Shown: positions 1 through 8,642 of the stretch, in pieces
Layout of the letters: the number at the start of each line of letters is the position of its first letter
Numbering within the stretch: position 1 is the first letter of the stretch
Assembly: GCF_042944905.1 (NCBI RefSeq)
Contig: NZ_CP168496.1
Coordinates: forward strand, 248,001 to 312,000
Length of the DNA: 64,000 bases
Source: Psychrobacillus sp042944905
GTDB lineage: Bacteria; Bacillota; Bacilli; Bacillales_A; Planococcaceae
Direction of reading: 5' to 3'
Notes under the pieces: model-generated
Told to the model about the DNA's origin: nothing
The model's input: only the letters and a program-made list of their open reading frames with translations
The model's database searches: none
Position numbers and translations under genes: made by a program

Positions 1-2
1 AA

Positions 3-1016
3 AAACAGCATTTTCACACATTATTTCTGGATGAAGCCCAAGCATTTAAAAATCCGATAACAAAGACTGCAAAATCGGTGAAAAAGATTCAAGCAGAATA
101 CCGATTTGCACTAACAGGAACACCAATAGAGAACGCGTTGGACGAACTTTGGTCCATCTTTCACGTTGTATTTCCAGAGCTATTACCAGGTAGAAGAGCC
201 TTTAGCGAATTAAGACGAGAAGAAGTAGCAAAACGTGTACGCCCGTTTATATTACGACGCATGAAACAGGATGTTCTAAAAGAGTTGCCAAATAAAACGG
301 AAACGATATTATTTTCGGAGCTGCAAATAGAGCAGAAAAAACTCTACGCAGCTTATTTAGCGGAACTAAAACATGATACGTTAAAGCATTTAAACAAGGA
401 AAGTTTCCAAAAGAATCGCATAAAAATTTTAGCTGGCCTAACAAGACTCCGACAACTATGCTGCCACCCAGGTCTATTTGTTGAAGGCTACACAGGAAGT
501 TCGGCAAAGTTTGAGCAACTGATGGAGATTCTAGAAGAATGCCGATTGTCAGGAAGAAGAGTGCTCGTCTTTTCACAATTCACCCAAATGCTCGGCATAA
601 TAAGAAGACAACTGATACGACAGGGCACATCTTACTTTTACTTAGACGGACAAACCCCACCTGCTGATCGTGTCGAATTATGCAATCGCTTCAATAACGG
701 CGAAGGAAATCTATTTCTCATCTCATTAAAAGCTGGAGGCACGGGCTTAAATTTAACCGGAGCAGATACAGTGATCCTTTATGACCTTTGGTGGAATCCA
801 GCAGTCGAACAACAAGCGGCAGACCGTGCCCACCGAATGGGTCAGCAAAACGAAGTCCACGTTATCCGCTTAGTAGCAAAGGGTACCATTGAAGAGAAAA
901 TAAACGAACTTCAACATAGAAAAAAGAGTCTCATTGATGAGGTTATTCATTCAGGTGGAGACGGGCTGACTACTATGACGGAGGAGGATATTCGGGAGAT
1001 TTTGATGATTGAGTGA
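3..1016 (+). CDS. SNF2-family DEAD/DEAH ATPase, C-terminal part (cut by window start)
   Basis: Only the 3' part of the gene is in the window; the frame is open from base 3 and must start upstream. It begins inside motif II (LDEAQAFKNP), continues through motif III (FALTGTPIEN) and the whole helicase C lobe, including DGQTPPADR, the AGGTGLNL motif and motif VI (QAADRAHRMGQ). This is the ATP-driven double-stranded DNA translocase fold of Swi2/Snf2 proteins, closest in type to Bacillus YwqA. SNF2 genes of this type usually sit beside a SWIM protein gene (as in ywqA-ywqB), but here the SWIM gene lies 30 kb away. The last ~560 bp are almost identical to a second copy at 3940-4625. Confidence 0.9.
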   Translation, partial: KQHFHTLFLDEAQAFKNPITKTAKSVKKIQAEYRFALTGTPIENALDELWSIFHVVFPELLPGRRAFSELRREEVAKRVRPFILRRMKQDVLKELPNKTETILFSELQIEQKKLYAAYLAELKHDTLKHLNKESFQKNRIKILAGLTRLRQLCCHPGLFVEGYTGSSAKFEQLMEILEECRLSGRRVLVFSQFTQMLGIIRRQLIRQGTSYFYLDGQTPPADRVELCNRFNNGEGNLFLISLKAGGTGLNLTGADTVILYDLWWNPAVEQQAADRAHRMGQQNEVHVIRLVAKGTIEEKINELQHRKKSLIDEVIHSGGDGLTTMTEEDIREILMIE

Positions 1017-1359
1017 GTGGGTGATGAATTAATTACTATCGTTGTATTGTAAAAAAATCGACCCCATTCTAAAAATTTTCAACATATGGACATAACATTA
1101 ATAAGTGACATTGCAGATTTTCTAATACTGTTATAGATACGTTGAAACTGTTAGATAGATGCTACGCAGTGTTTGATCCAGTATTCCTAGTGTCAGACTC
1201 AAATGTTCTCCAACATGTTGCTGACATTAGGAAGTGGTCTTAATGAACTCAACTATCTAGTTTTTTAGCTATTTCATCTCACTTAGAAAAGAACGTACGT
1301 TTCATTTTTGTGGTATACTCTAAAATAGAAAGATGTTATTAAAAAAGGGGTGTATGAAT
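1017..1359. other. Gene-free stretch between SNF2 and cargo gene 1
   Basis: No complete gene seen. A short open frame on the plus strand (about 1110-1242) reads like a ~45-codon remnant without a start. A TATACT box near 1314-1319 could be a -10 element for the next gene. This stretch is the left junction of the cargo lying between the two SNF2 3' copies. Confidence 0.4.
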
Positions 1360-2127
1360 ATGTTTAGAAATTTAATTTATTTTGACTCAAAAAAGGTTAT
1401 GGATTATAGATCTATCCTTGAAGGAAAAAAGTATGTGTCTATAAAGAATATTAAAGTTAGTTCAGAAAAGTCTTTAGCTGCTAAAATGCCCGTAATATCA
1501 GGAGGAATTGGTGGAGCTAGTGAAATGGACGGAGAAATATTAGAGAACCTTCTGTTGGATTGTGAAGAATTTGAAAGCTTACTTGAAAAGAAAAATAGAA
1601 ATGATTATTTCGATTTTACAATTGATAATTTTGATGCAGAAACAATACCTAAGTCTGCTATTATTCGTTTCGAAGGAAAATTTATAATTCCAGAAGAATT
1701 TGATATGATGGATTTAATAAATAAATTTAAGCCTATGTTAGCTACCAACATGAATCTTCAGAATTCACAAGAAGAGGAAATTTTTGGTAGTCTTTTTGGA
1801 AAAGAAAGTACTAAAATACCGGCTTTTATTGAATGTGATAATTTTGAAGATAGGGTTGGTTTTGCGAAATTTAATTCTAATAATCTTTGTTATGAACTTG
1901 AGAGTTTAGAGGACTATGAAGAGGAAGATGTCACAATCTTAGCGAAAGTACTTTCGAAAAAAGAAGCGAATAATCGTCCTATTATTGTTTTTGATATAAT
2001 GAAAGATTTATTTTCATTGGGTAGGGGAATTAGAAGACAGATGGGTTCTCAAGAAATTGAAGGAATAGAGAATATAAAAACAGATAAGAATATAATAATA
2101 TTAGAAGTTTTAGCAATTTATCAGTGA
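1360..2127 (+). CDS. Uncharacterised 255-aa protein, first gene of the cargo
   Basis: The start at the second in-frame ATG is chosen because AAGGGG lies about 9 nt upstream; ATG 1354 would leave only 3 nt. The protein opens with FRNLIYFDSKKV and is acidic with no membrane segment. It loosely resembles the DUF6414-like group that begins with F-I/L-Y-hydrophobic-D, but I do not recognise it firmly. Its strongly AT-rich codon use differs from the SNF2 gene before it. It lies about 90 bp ahead of the kinase gene on the same strand and could be co-transcribed. Function unknown; a role tied to the kinase/HIRAN pair is inference from position only. Confidence 0.65.
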   Translation: MFRNLIYFDSKKVMDYRSILEGKKYVSIKNIKVSSEKSLAAKMPVISGGIGGASEMDGEILENLLLDCEEFESLLEKKNRNDYFDFTIDNFDAETIPKSAIIRFEGKFIIPEEFDMMDLINKFKPMLATNMNLQNSQEEEIFGSLFGKESTKIPAFIECDNFEDRVGFAKFNSNNLCYELESLEDYEEEDVTILAKVLSKKEANNRPIIVFDIMKDLFSLGRGIRRQMGSQEIEGIENIKTDKNIIILEVLAIYQ

Positions 2128-2220
2128 TAACTACCTTAAAGAAATCGTTCTTAGCGAAATAATGGAGAACTATACCATAAGTAGTTGAGGCTTTTCTAAT
2201 TTCTGAATGGAGGGATATTA

Positions 2221-3087
2221 TTGTTAAGAGATATTAGCCATTGGGAAATGATTGGTTATGGTGGTAAAAGTACGCTTGATAAGGAAGAGTTACTCGAGTT
2301 ATCAACGAGAGAACGATATTTAATTAAATATCCACGCCAATTTGAATTGGGTATCTCATGGGAAGATATAACAGAGTTAATTGCAGCTGATATAGGACGA
2401 TTGTTGCAATTGAAGATGATGGATGTAGAGATTGTGACAAGAAAAAATCGGCGAGGTAGTCTTCTTAAAAATATCATTCCAGTTGGTGTGATGAACGAAG
2501 AAGGTGGCGTTCTTTTAAGTGATGTAGAAGATTATGATACTCTGTTAGAAACCAATCTTAAGGGAATTGATTTAATCGATTTTGGCTTTTCCTGTATAAA
2601 ACAATTAGATTTTTGGGTTGAGATACGGGAACAATTTATTGAAATGAATTTTTTCGATGTACTCATTGGTAATCAAGATCGTCATCCGTTTAATTGGATG
2701 ATATTATTTCATAACGACGGAAGGCGAGAGTTTTCAACAATTTATGATAATGGGGCTTCATTAGGATTTCGATTTGATGATATACAGCTAATGGATTACA
2801 TTTCGAAGGAAAATAAGGTAGTAAAGTATATTCGTAGCGCGAAAGTAAAAGCTGGCCTTTTTGAAAGGAAATCAGTGAAAGCTATTGATTTAATTAAGTA
2901 TATGAAACATCAATTCCCTAATGAAACACAAGGGATTGCTATAAAAATTGAGCAGTTTGATATGCAGAGGTTTCATGAAATTCTTGAACAAAACTCCATT
3001 TTAACAACTACACAAAAAGAATGGCTCAAATTAATTATTTCCCTTAGACAGCAATCTATTTTAAAATGGTATAGAGAGGGGGAATAA
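2221..3087 (+). CDS. HipA-like / PI3-4-kinase-fold protein kinase
   Basis: The 288-aa protein has the HipA C-lobe signature: FFDVLIGNQDRHPFNW near residues 143-158 holds the catalytic N-x-D-R-H, and IYDNGASLGF (about 175-184) gives the metal-binding D. It is shorter than classical HipA (~430 aa) and lacks the N-terminal HipA lobe, as in CtkA-type single-domain kinases. TTG start 2221 is supported by GGAGGG at 2209-2214. The HIRAN gene begins 2 bp after its stop, so the two are one translational unit. HipA-type kinases phosphorylate tRNA synthetases or other proteins and can arrest growth; the target here is unknown. No HipB-like HTH antitoxin is adjacent. Confidence 0.75.
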   Translation: MLRDISHWEMIGYGGKSTLDKEELLELSTRERYLIKYPRQFELGISWEDITELIAADIGRLLQLKMMDVEIVTRKNRRGSLLKNIIPVGVMNEEGGVLLSDVEDYDTLLETNLKGIDLIDFGFSCIKQLDFWVEIREQFIEMNFFDVLIGNQDRHPFNWMILFHNDGRREFSTIYDNGASLGFRFDDIQLMDYISKENKVVKYIRSAKVKAGLFERKSVKAIDLIKYMKHQFPNETQGIAIKIEQFDMQRFHEILEQNSILTTTQKEWLKLIISLRQQSILKWYREGE

Positions 3088-3089
3088 AT

Positions 3090-3845
3090 ATGACTGAACA
3101 TAAATCACTGTGGGTCGTTTGGCAAAATGTTGATACTCGTTTGTACTATCATATTGGTACATTGTCATATTTCGATGAGCATTATGAGTTCACCTATACT
3201 TTTACAGGCGAAGGTCCACAAAAAGTGAGAGATGCTCTAGAAAACGGTTATATGTTACATCCTTCATTTCCTATCCTTGATAAAACATATGTTTCAAGTA
3301 AACTATTTCCGGCATTTGATCGCCGTTTACCATCTGAGATTCGTTCAGATTTTGGGCATATCTTAGATGAGCTACACTTAACAGAAAGTTCTTCGAAAAT
3401 GGATCTTTTAGAACAAACGCGCGGAAAGCTTGCTAATGATACGTATTCCTTCGAAAAACCATTGCGTATAGAAAATGCAAAGTTAATGACATCATTTTTT
3501 ATCCATGGGATGCGTCATCAAAAAGATTTACCGGAAAACTGGTATGCTATTTTGCGTTCATTTAATACAATTGAGTTAAAGCCTGAGCCTAACAATGAAG
3601 TCGATGCCAATGCTATTGCTATTTATACAGAATTAGGAATAAAGCTTGGGTTTATACCACGGTTTTATGCGACAGGTCTTTCAGCACTGTTAGCGATGGG
3701 CATCCAGCCGATAATAAAGGTAAATTATATTAATGAACAATCAAATTCCGATTGGTGGGTTAAAGTTGACTTCGAAAGTGACGTATTGGGCTTGTCCGAT
3801 ACAGAATTAAAGAAGTTAGATCCATTATTTGAATATGCTGTTTAG
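3090..3845 (+). CDS. HIRAN-domain protein coupled to the HipA-like kinase
   Basis: The 251-aa protein has a C-terminal HIRAN domain (about residues 130-215): FFIHGMRHQ, then LKPEPNNEVDANAIAIYT with the conserved E-P-x-N-x-x-D-x-N-A-I core, then LGFIPRFYA. HIRAN domains bind single-stranded 3' DNA ends and occur fused to SNF2 in eukaryotic HLTF; free-standing bacterial copies are poorly studied. The N-terminal ~120 residues are unrecognised (VVWQNVDTRLYYHIG start). ATG 3090 follows the kinase stop by 2 bp and its site AGAGAGGGGG lies inside the kinase gene's end, showing tight coupling. A rho-independent terminator follows at once. The kinase plus DNA-end sensor pairing suggests a DNA-damage or phage-response role (inference). 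Confidence 0.75.
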   Translation: MTEHKSLWVVWQNVDTRLYYHIGTLSYFDEHYEFTYTFTGEGPQKVRDALENGYMLHPSFPILDKTYVSSKLFPAFDRRLPSEIRSDFGHILDELHLTESSSKMDLLEQTRGKLANDTYSFEKPLRIENAKLMTSFFIHGMRHQKDLPENWYAILRSFNTIELKPEPNNEVDANAIAIYTELGIKLGFIPRFYATGLSALLAMGIQPIIKVNYINEQSNSDWWVKVDFESDVLGLSDTELKKLDPLFEYAV

Positions 3846-3851
3846 TTGGTG

Positions 3852-3880
3852 AACCACATCTGATTAGGTGTGGTTTTTTA
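3852..3880 (+). terminator. Intrinsic terminator after HIRAN gene
   Basis: A 7-bp stem AACCACA/TGTGGTT with a 10-nt loop runs into TTTTTT. It closes the three-gene cargo. Confidence 0.8.
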
Positions 3881-3939
3881 GATTAATTTTGTCCATGTGT
3901 TATAAGCAAATTTCTCCTTCTTCTCTCAATTACTGGTAG

Positions 3940-4625
3940 GGCAGAAAAAACTATATGCAGCTTACCTTGCTGAACTTAAACATGATACATTAAAGCATTT
4001 AAAGAAAGGCAGTCTAAAACGGAACCACATTAAAATCTTAGCTGGTCTAACCAGACTTCGCCAATTATGTTGCCACCCAGGTCTCTTCGTTGAAGGCTAC
4101 ACAGGAAGTTCGGCAAAGTTTGAGCAACTGATGGAGATTCTAGAAGAATGCCGATTGTCAGGAAGAAGAGTGCTCGTCTTTTCACAATTCACCCAAATGC
4201 TCGGCATAATAAGAAGACAACTGATACGACAGGGTGCATCTTACTTTTACTTAGACGGACAAACCCCACCCGCTGATCGTGTAGAATTATGCAATTGCTT
4301 CAACAACGGCGAAGGAGATCTATTTCTCATATCGTTAAAAGCGGGAGGCACGGGCTTAAATTTAACCGGAGCAGATACGGTGATCCTTTATGACCTCTGG
4401 TGGAATCCGGCAGTCGAACAACAAGCCGCTGACCGTGCCCACCGAATGGGCCAACAAAACGAAGTCCAAGTTATCCGCCCAGTAGCAAAGGGTACGATTG
4501 AAGAGAAAATAAATGAACTTCAACATAGAAAGAAAAGTCTGATTGATGAGGTTATTCATTCAGGGGGAGACGGGCTGACTACTATGACGGAGGAAGATAT
4601 TCGGGAGATTTTGATGATTGAATGA
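3940..4625 (+). pseudogene. Headless second copy of the SNF2 3' end
   Basis: In-frame translation starts abruptly at QKKLYAAYLAELK and runs to the same C-terminus as the gene at the window start. There is no ATPase N lobe, and no start codon or ribosome site at the break. The first internal ATG (4131) is within the helicase C lobe. The 5' ~150 bp of the copy are visibly diverged from the full gene (KKGSLKRNHI versus NKESFQKNRI), while the following ~560 bp are nearly identical. That contrast suggests recombination or gene conversion. It is the right-hand flank of the 1.0-3.9 kb cargo. Confidence 0.85.
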
Positions 4626-4818
4626 GATAATACTTGTCCCAACTATACATCCATTTAGATTGACAATGTATGCATTGCGATTATCAGAAGAACTCCAGTC
4701 AAAATTGGAACTGCATTGGGCAAGGGGAATTAATCCATTATGTTGGGAATACCATATGATATATCTGAATGAAAACTTTCATGAAGGTGGTTATACCCTG
4801 ATGCGGAGGATAAAATTT

Positions 4819-5073
4819 ATGATTAAGCAATTCTTAAAAGAGCCTTTGTGGTTTAGAATACTAATCTCTACAACCTTGGTTGCTTCGATTATTTTTAGCA
4901 GTTCATTATTCTCAGATAGAGCTTATTTTCAAAGCTGTTCCAAATTAGCTGCTGCTATCTTTTTTTGTGCTTATGGTATTAAAATAAGAAAGAGTCTTAA
5001 AAACTCACTCATTTTATTTATATTAGCAGGTATTTGTATCTTTCTATCCATTCTGGCATTGTATTATAGTTGA
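4819..5073 (+). CDS. Small multi-pass membrane protein (84 aa)
   Basis: ATG 4819 has a near-ideal GGAGG at 4805-4809, 9 nt upstream; longer versions from 4618 or 4801 lack this. Three hydrophobic stretches are visible: around ILISTTLVASIIF, LAAAIFFCAYGI and LILFILAGICIFLSIL, separated by short basic loops. Family not recognised. The 190 bp upstream, open in the same frame (ELQSKLELHWARG region), may be a remnant of another gene fused by chance. It stands alone, followed by a terminator at 5165. Confidence 0.55.
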   Translation: MIKQFLKEPLWFRILISTTLVASIIFSSSLFSDRAYFQSCSKLAAAIFFCAYGIKIRKSLKNSLILFILAGICIFLSILALYYS

Positions 5074-5164
5074 TTATGCTAAGTCCCTATTCAGCTAACA
5101 GGTAATTACGGAACACAAAAATGATTAAACTTTTTTGAAAATGAATGAATCAATTGAATATATT

Positions 5165-5213
5165 AAGAGCTAGTTTTGATTGAATTTTTTTCCAAAACAA
5201 GCTCTTTTTTTGT
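5165..5213 (+). terminator. Intrinsic terminator
   Basis: The outer stem AAGAGC/GCTCTT and inner GTTTT/AAAAC are followed by a run of seven T. It ends transcription of the small membrane protein gene. Confidence 0.7.
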
Positions 5214-5537
5214 TGATCAAGGTTATTAGTATAAATTTGATCAAGCTTCCAAACTAAAGTTGGTGTGAAAGAAAGAACAGATTGGTTGGAATTGCGTTTT
5301 GATTTTATTAATTAGAGGGAAATTCTTCGAGAAGGAGCTTATAGGAGAAATTCTATTAACGGCGTATTAAAAGGAGTCTCGGAATTTTCGTCACAACCTA
5401 TATGCTTAAACATCAGCCATTGTCATTCACTTTAATAAAGATAAACTCCTTGATTCAGAACCTCTTCTTTCTGCAAATTATATAATGTATAATTGAAACA
5501 CTATTCTGAAGGTAGTATTGGAGGAAAAAAGGACAAG
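5214..5537. other. Gene-free stretch
   Basis: AT-rich sequence with no supportable reading frame, hairpin or repeat that I can identify. Confidence 0.4.
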
Positions 5538-5681
5538 ATGAATATATTAACTAACCAATCCACTGATAAGGTTTACTTAAAGAACATGGAACTTTCTCTA
5601 ATAGCTTCTGGAGATGGAACTGAGGTTATCCATCATAAATTATATAAAGGTTCGCGTTGGGCAATGGCCCCCGAGTTTTAA
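5538..5681 (+). CDS. Possible 47-aa hypothetical protein
   Basis: ATG 5538 is preceded by a purine-rich AAAGGA at 5528-5533 and GGAGG at 5520-5524. The product (MNILTNQSTDKVYLKN start, GSRWAMAPEF end) has no recognisable domain. The reading frame extends back to a TTG at 5493, but that start has no ribosome site. It may equally be the tail of a decayed gene. Only the ribosome site argues for expression. Confidence 0.3.
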   Translation: MNILTNQSTDKVYLKNMELSLIASGDGTEVIHHKLYKGSRWAMAPEF

Positions 5682-5751
5682 TACGGAAATAGAGAGAGAA
5701 GTATGCCCTCTTTTTTGATAGGGACTAACCTTCGAAAGGAATTATATCGAA

Positions 5752-6306
5752 ATGAGTAAATTAACGTTAAGCGAATTAAAAAAAGAGCTAAAACAATATG
5801 ATCAAAAAGAGTTAACGCAGTTAATTGTAGACTTGTACAAATTAAATGATGATGTAAAAATCTATTTAGGAAATCGTTTCAAAGGGGAAGAGGCAATTGT
5901 TGAATTATTTGAAGCAATGAAAAGAAAAATAACCGATGAATTCTTCCCTATTAATGGTTTTGGAAAAATGAGACTAAAAGAAGCGAAAGAAGCTATTACG
6001 AATTTCAAAAAGTTATCAAACGACCAAATTAAAACCATCGATTTAATGCTTTACTATGTCGAAATCGGAACTAAATTTACTAAGACATATGGAGATATAG
6101 ATGGAAAATTTTATAGCAGTATGGCTAATATGTTTAATAAAGTAGCGGATGCATGCGTGGACGACGAGCAAACGTATAATATATTTGCGGATCGTTTATC
6201 AGCAGTTGTAGATGAATCGAACGGTGTCGGGTGGGGCTATCATGATGCCTTATGCGATATATATGGCTCTATTGAATGGACATGGGAAGATGAGGGTTCA
6301 GAATGA
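5752..6306 (+). CDS. DUF6155 family protein
   Basis: The 184-aa protein starts MSKLTLSELKKELKQ, the typical opening of the DUF6155 family common in Bacillales. It is helical and charged, with no signal peptide or membrane segment, and ends in an aromatic/acidic tail (YGSIEWTWEDEG). An AAAGGAA ribosome site lies about 10 nt upstream. Function unknown for the family as far as I know. A hairpin (6338-6385) separates it from the Nudix gene on the same strand. Confidence 0.7.
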   Translation: MSKLTLSELKKELKQYDQKELTQLIVDLYKLNDDVKIYLGNRFKGEEAIVELFEAMKRKITDEFFPINGFGKMRLKEAKEAITNFKKLSNDQIKTIDLMLYYVEIGTKFTKTYGDIDGKFYSSMANMFNKVADACVDDEQTYNIFADRLSAVVDESNGVGWGYHDALCDIYGSIEWTWEDEGSE

Positions 6307-6337
6307 TGAATATTAATAGAAATAACTGTGAAAATTA

Positions 6338-6385
6338 GAAGGAGTATCAGCAAGCGTGCTTCTGTAAATACTTCTTGAATTTTTA
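6338..6385 (+). terminator. Terminator-like hairpin before Nudix gene
   Basis: AAGGAGTATC and AAGC pair imperfectly with GCTT and ATACTTCTT, then TTGAATTTTT follows. A similar AGGAGTATC hairpin occurs at 13448-13487. Confidence 0.5.
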
Positions 6386-6397
6386 GGGGGAGATTCC

Positions 6398-7012
6398 ATG
6401 TTCCTGGATAAGTTAAAGAATGAGTTAAATCAAAACCAACCTCTATTTATTGGAGAGGAGACAGCACTGCGTTCCGCTATTATGATCCCACTTGTTCAAG
6501 TGAATGAAGAATGGCATGTCCTTTTTGAAGTGCGTTCACTAACAATGAGAAATCAACCAGGTGATATTAGTTTTCCAGGTGGACGAATCGATCCAACAGA
6601 TGCATCGCCATTAGACGCAGCCATACGAGAGGCCCATGAGGAATTGGGTGTCGATCCAATATACATCAACGTTCTGGGACAGATGAGTGCGTATATTTCA
6701 TCGTCATCTTTCGTTGTGCATCCATTCGTAGCGACCATCGATGACCATCAAATCCATTCCTTTAACAAACAAGAGGTGGAAGAAATATTCACGATACCCG
6801 TCGAGTGGTTACTGAACTATCAACCTTATATGCATACAGTATCCATTCAACCAATGCCCTTAACCGATTTCCCCTATGAAAAAATAGTGAACGGAGATAA
6901 GTACCAGTGGAGATCACGGGTGATAGAAGAATGGTTTTATGACTATGGGAAGTATACTATATGGGGTTTAACCGCTAGAATTTTAAAACATTTTATAGAG
7001 ACGATTAAGTAA
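6398..7012 (+). CDS. Nudix hydrolase, CoA-pyrophosphatase type
   Basis: The 204-aa protein has a complete Nudix box at about residues 61-83: GGRIDPTDASPLDAAIREA, then HEELGV, fitting G-x5-E-x7-R-E-x2-E-E-x-G apart from D for E at the first acidic position. The preceding GDISFPGG is the signature of the NudL/YeaB CoA diphosphatase branch, which splits CoA into phosphopantetheine and 3',5'-ADP. The length fits the family. GGGGGAG lies 8 nt before ATG 6398. Substrate is inferred from family signature only. Confidence 0.85.
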   Translation: MFLDKLKNELNQNQPLFIGEETALRSAIMIPLVQVNEEWHVLFEVRSLTMRNQPGDISFPGGRIDPTDASPLDAAIREAHEELGVDPIYINVLGQMSAYISSSSFVVHPFVATIDDHQIHSFNKQEVEEIFTIPVEWLLNYQPYMHTVSIQPMPLTDFPYEKIVNGDKYQWRSRVIEEWFYDYGKYTIWGLTARILKHFIETIK

Positions 7013-7077
7013 GAAGATAGCAGATTACACCTATGAAGTAATCAAATCAGATTAGTCATTTCAATTGAATATGAAGA

Positions 7078-7117
7078 AACAACTCCTCTACGACAAGCAA
7101 GAGAGGAGTTGTTTTTG
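7078..7117. terminator. Bidirectional-looking intrinsic terminator
   Basis: AACAACTCCTCT pairs with AGAGGAGTTGTT across an 12-nt loop, followed by TTTTT. It lies between the convergent Nudix (+) and thermonuclease (-) genes and best serves the Nudix gene. Confidence 0.8.
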
Positions 7118-7163
7118 TATAGCTATCTAGAAGACATAGAAATATAGAGATATTTATAGAAAG

Positions 7164-8135
7164 TTATCTCTTCGAAGCGCGGTATCCAGCAGTCTGTGCA
7201 GCAGCTTTACTACAAAACATTTCCTCTGGTTTTGTAACATTATAAAATTGACCTCCAGGAACATGGAAAATCTTTTCTCCGCTTGAGCTAATGTTTCCTT
7301 TTATATTACAAGAATCAGAAATCGTTTTTTCTTCTTGTTTCGGTTTGGGCTGTGAAGTTGTCGTTGTTGCAGACTTTTTATCTTCCGTATGATAACCGTC
7401 TTCCTGAGCATAGTTTTCGATACTCCAAATACCGATACCTTGCTTTTGGGCTTTTTGTTGTAATTCTCTAAATTGGTCAATGTATTTCACATCTGGTTGG
7501 AAAACAGCTACACGTGCAAGACCTTTTTCAATTAATGTTTCATTGAAAAGTTTTCCGTCTATCCACACATACCGAAGCAATCGTCCATATCTATCACGAT
7601 CGGAGACATCTTTTTCAAGCTCTATCTCTTCACCTGTTAAAGCATCTGTTGTAAAAGAACTTGCTTCCGGTCCGAAAGGTTGGACACCGAGTTTAGGATG
7701 TTTTGTCTCTGGTGTATCAACAAGAATGAAACGGACAGTCTCTTCTTTACCATTCACTTTTACTTTAATCGTATCCCCGTCAACGACTCGAGTGACAACT
7801 GCGGTAGTTAAAACTGTGCTGAGGGGACTATTCGGTTCATCTTTTTTCTTACTTAACTTAGTTGTAGCGGAAATAGGAAGGGTATTTTCTTTATCAGTAT
7901 CTTCATCCACTTGTTTTGATGGTGCAACAGTTTCGTTTATATTTTTCTCTTTAGTAATCGTTGCGCTTTCTACTTCATCTTCGCTTTGATCTGGATTATT
8001 TTTTTGCTCAAGCCAAAAAAAGAGACTTATAACAAAAGAAATTAATAAAAGCGTACCGTAGATCTTACCCATTCTATTTCTTTTTTCTTTAATTAAACCT
8101 TCTTTGGAAGGCTTTTTTTCTTTTTGTGCACCCAT
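7164..8135 (-). CDS. Membrane-anchored staphylococcal-nuclease-like thermonuclease
   Basis: Start ATG 8135 is chosen over the upstream in-frame start because AGGAG lies 6 nt ahead. The 323-aa protein has a basic cytoplasmic head, one membrane segment (IYGTLLLISFVISLFFWL), a low-complexity D/E/K/T linker, then an SNase domain. Catalytic residues are visible in VRFILVDTPETKHP (Arg and Glu) and in DRDRYGRLLRYVW (second Arg). A C-terminal Cys-containing module (SSGEKIFHVPGGQFY) is the 'sunset'-like domain seen in Bacillus secreted nucleases. It probably degrades extracellular nucleic acid at the outer face of the membrane. Confidence 0.88.
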   Translation of the reverse strand: MGAQKEKKPSKEGLIKEKRNRMGKIYGTLLLISFVISLFFWLEQKNNPDQSEDEVESATITKEKNINETVAPSKQVDEDTDKENTLPISATTKLSKKKDEPNSPLSTVLTTAVVTRVVDGDTIKVKVNGKEETVRFILVDTPETKHPKLGVQPFGPEASSFTTDALTGEEIELEKDVSDRDRYGRLLRYVWIDGKLFNETLIEKGLARVAVFQPDVKYIDQFRELQQKAQKQGIGIWSIENYAQEDGYHTEDKKSATTTTSQPKPKQEEKTISDSCNIKGNISSSGEKIFHVPGGQFYNVTKPEEMFCSKAAAQTAGYRASKR

Positions 8136-8261
8136 ACAAAACTCCTGTTTTCTATTAAATTTCGTGGACTTTCCTGGCAGTGATGATTTCAATTAATAGT
8201 ATAACACGTAAATATATCAAGCTCGGTTGACTGGGAGACGACCTTGAAAGACTTATTAACT

Positions 8262-8397
8262 GCTAGGATTTCCGCTCTAGGCGGACGCTTTCCGCGGGGG
8301 GAGCGATGAGCCAGCGCCACATCGTGTGGCAACGCCTTCGTGACCAACATCCTGTTGGCCTCCGTCTGCCGCTCCAATCCAATGGAGTTTGCTAGCT
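8262..8397. repeat. GC-rich dispersed palindromic repeat, copy 1
   Basis: This is far more GC-rich than its surroundings, with GCTAG at both ends, CGGACGCTTTCCGCGG and GGAGCGATGAGCC inside. Related copies lie at 39513-39833 and 47079-47211. An open frame on the minus strand here is a by-product of base composition, not a gene. Confidence 0.8.
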
Positions 8398-8642
8398 AAT
8401 CAGTGTGATTATCCTACATATTAAGGCATATGCTCAACGTTGAAAAAGTACATCATTAATAGGTGCATCTCATGCAAGGTGCGGCAAGGGCGGAGGCATA
8501 CTGCGTACTATTTCTAAAATATAATTTGTTGCTTAACTTTAGTTAATTCACATATGTTATTGGGAATAGTTAGCTAATCAACAGACGTTTCTTTATAGGT
8601 TGAAAAAAATTAATAAAACATTAAAAGGGGAGAGTAAGGGAT
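8398..8642. promoter_or_regulatory. Upstream region of lipoprotein gene
   Basis: No gene. The segment holds a GC-rich patch around 8470-8505 related in composition to the adjacent repeat, and ends with the ribosome site AAAAGGGGAG at 8624-8633 before ATG 8643. Confidence 0.4.

Noticed and set aside
2221..3845. Classical HipBA toxin-antitoxin operon
   Set aside because: No HipB-like HTH protein and no HipA N-lobe; the partner is a HIRAN protein.
4131..4625. Independent 164-aa helicase-like gene starting at ATG 4131
   Set aside because: The frame continues upstream with clear SNF2 sequence, and the ATG has no ribosome site; it is a fragment of a duplicated 3' end.
8189..8377. 62-codon minus-strand frame in the GC-rich repeat
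   Set aside because: It lies wholly in a palindromic repeat with no ribosome site; composition artefact.
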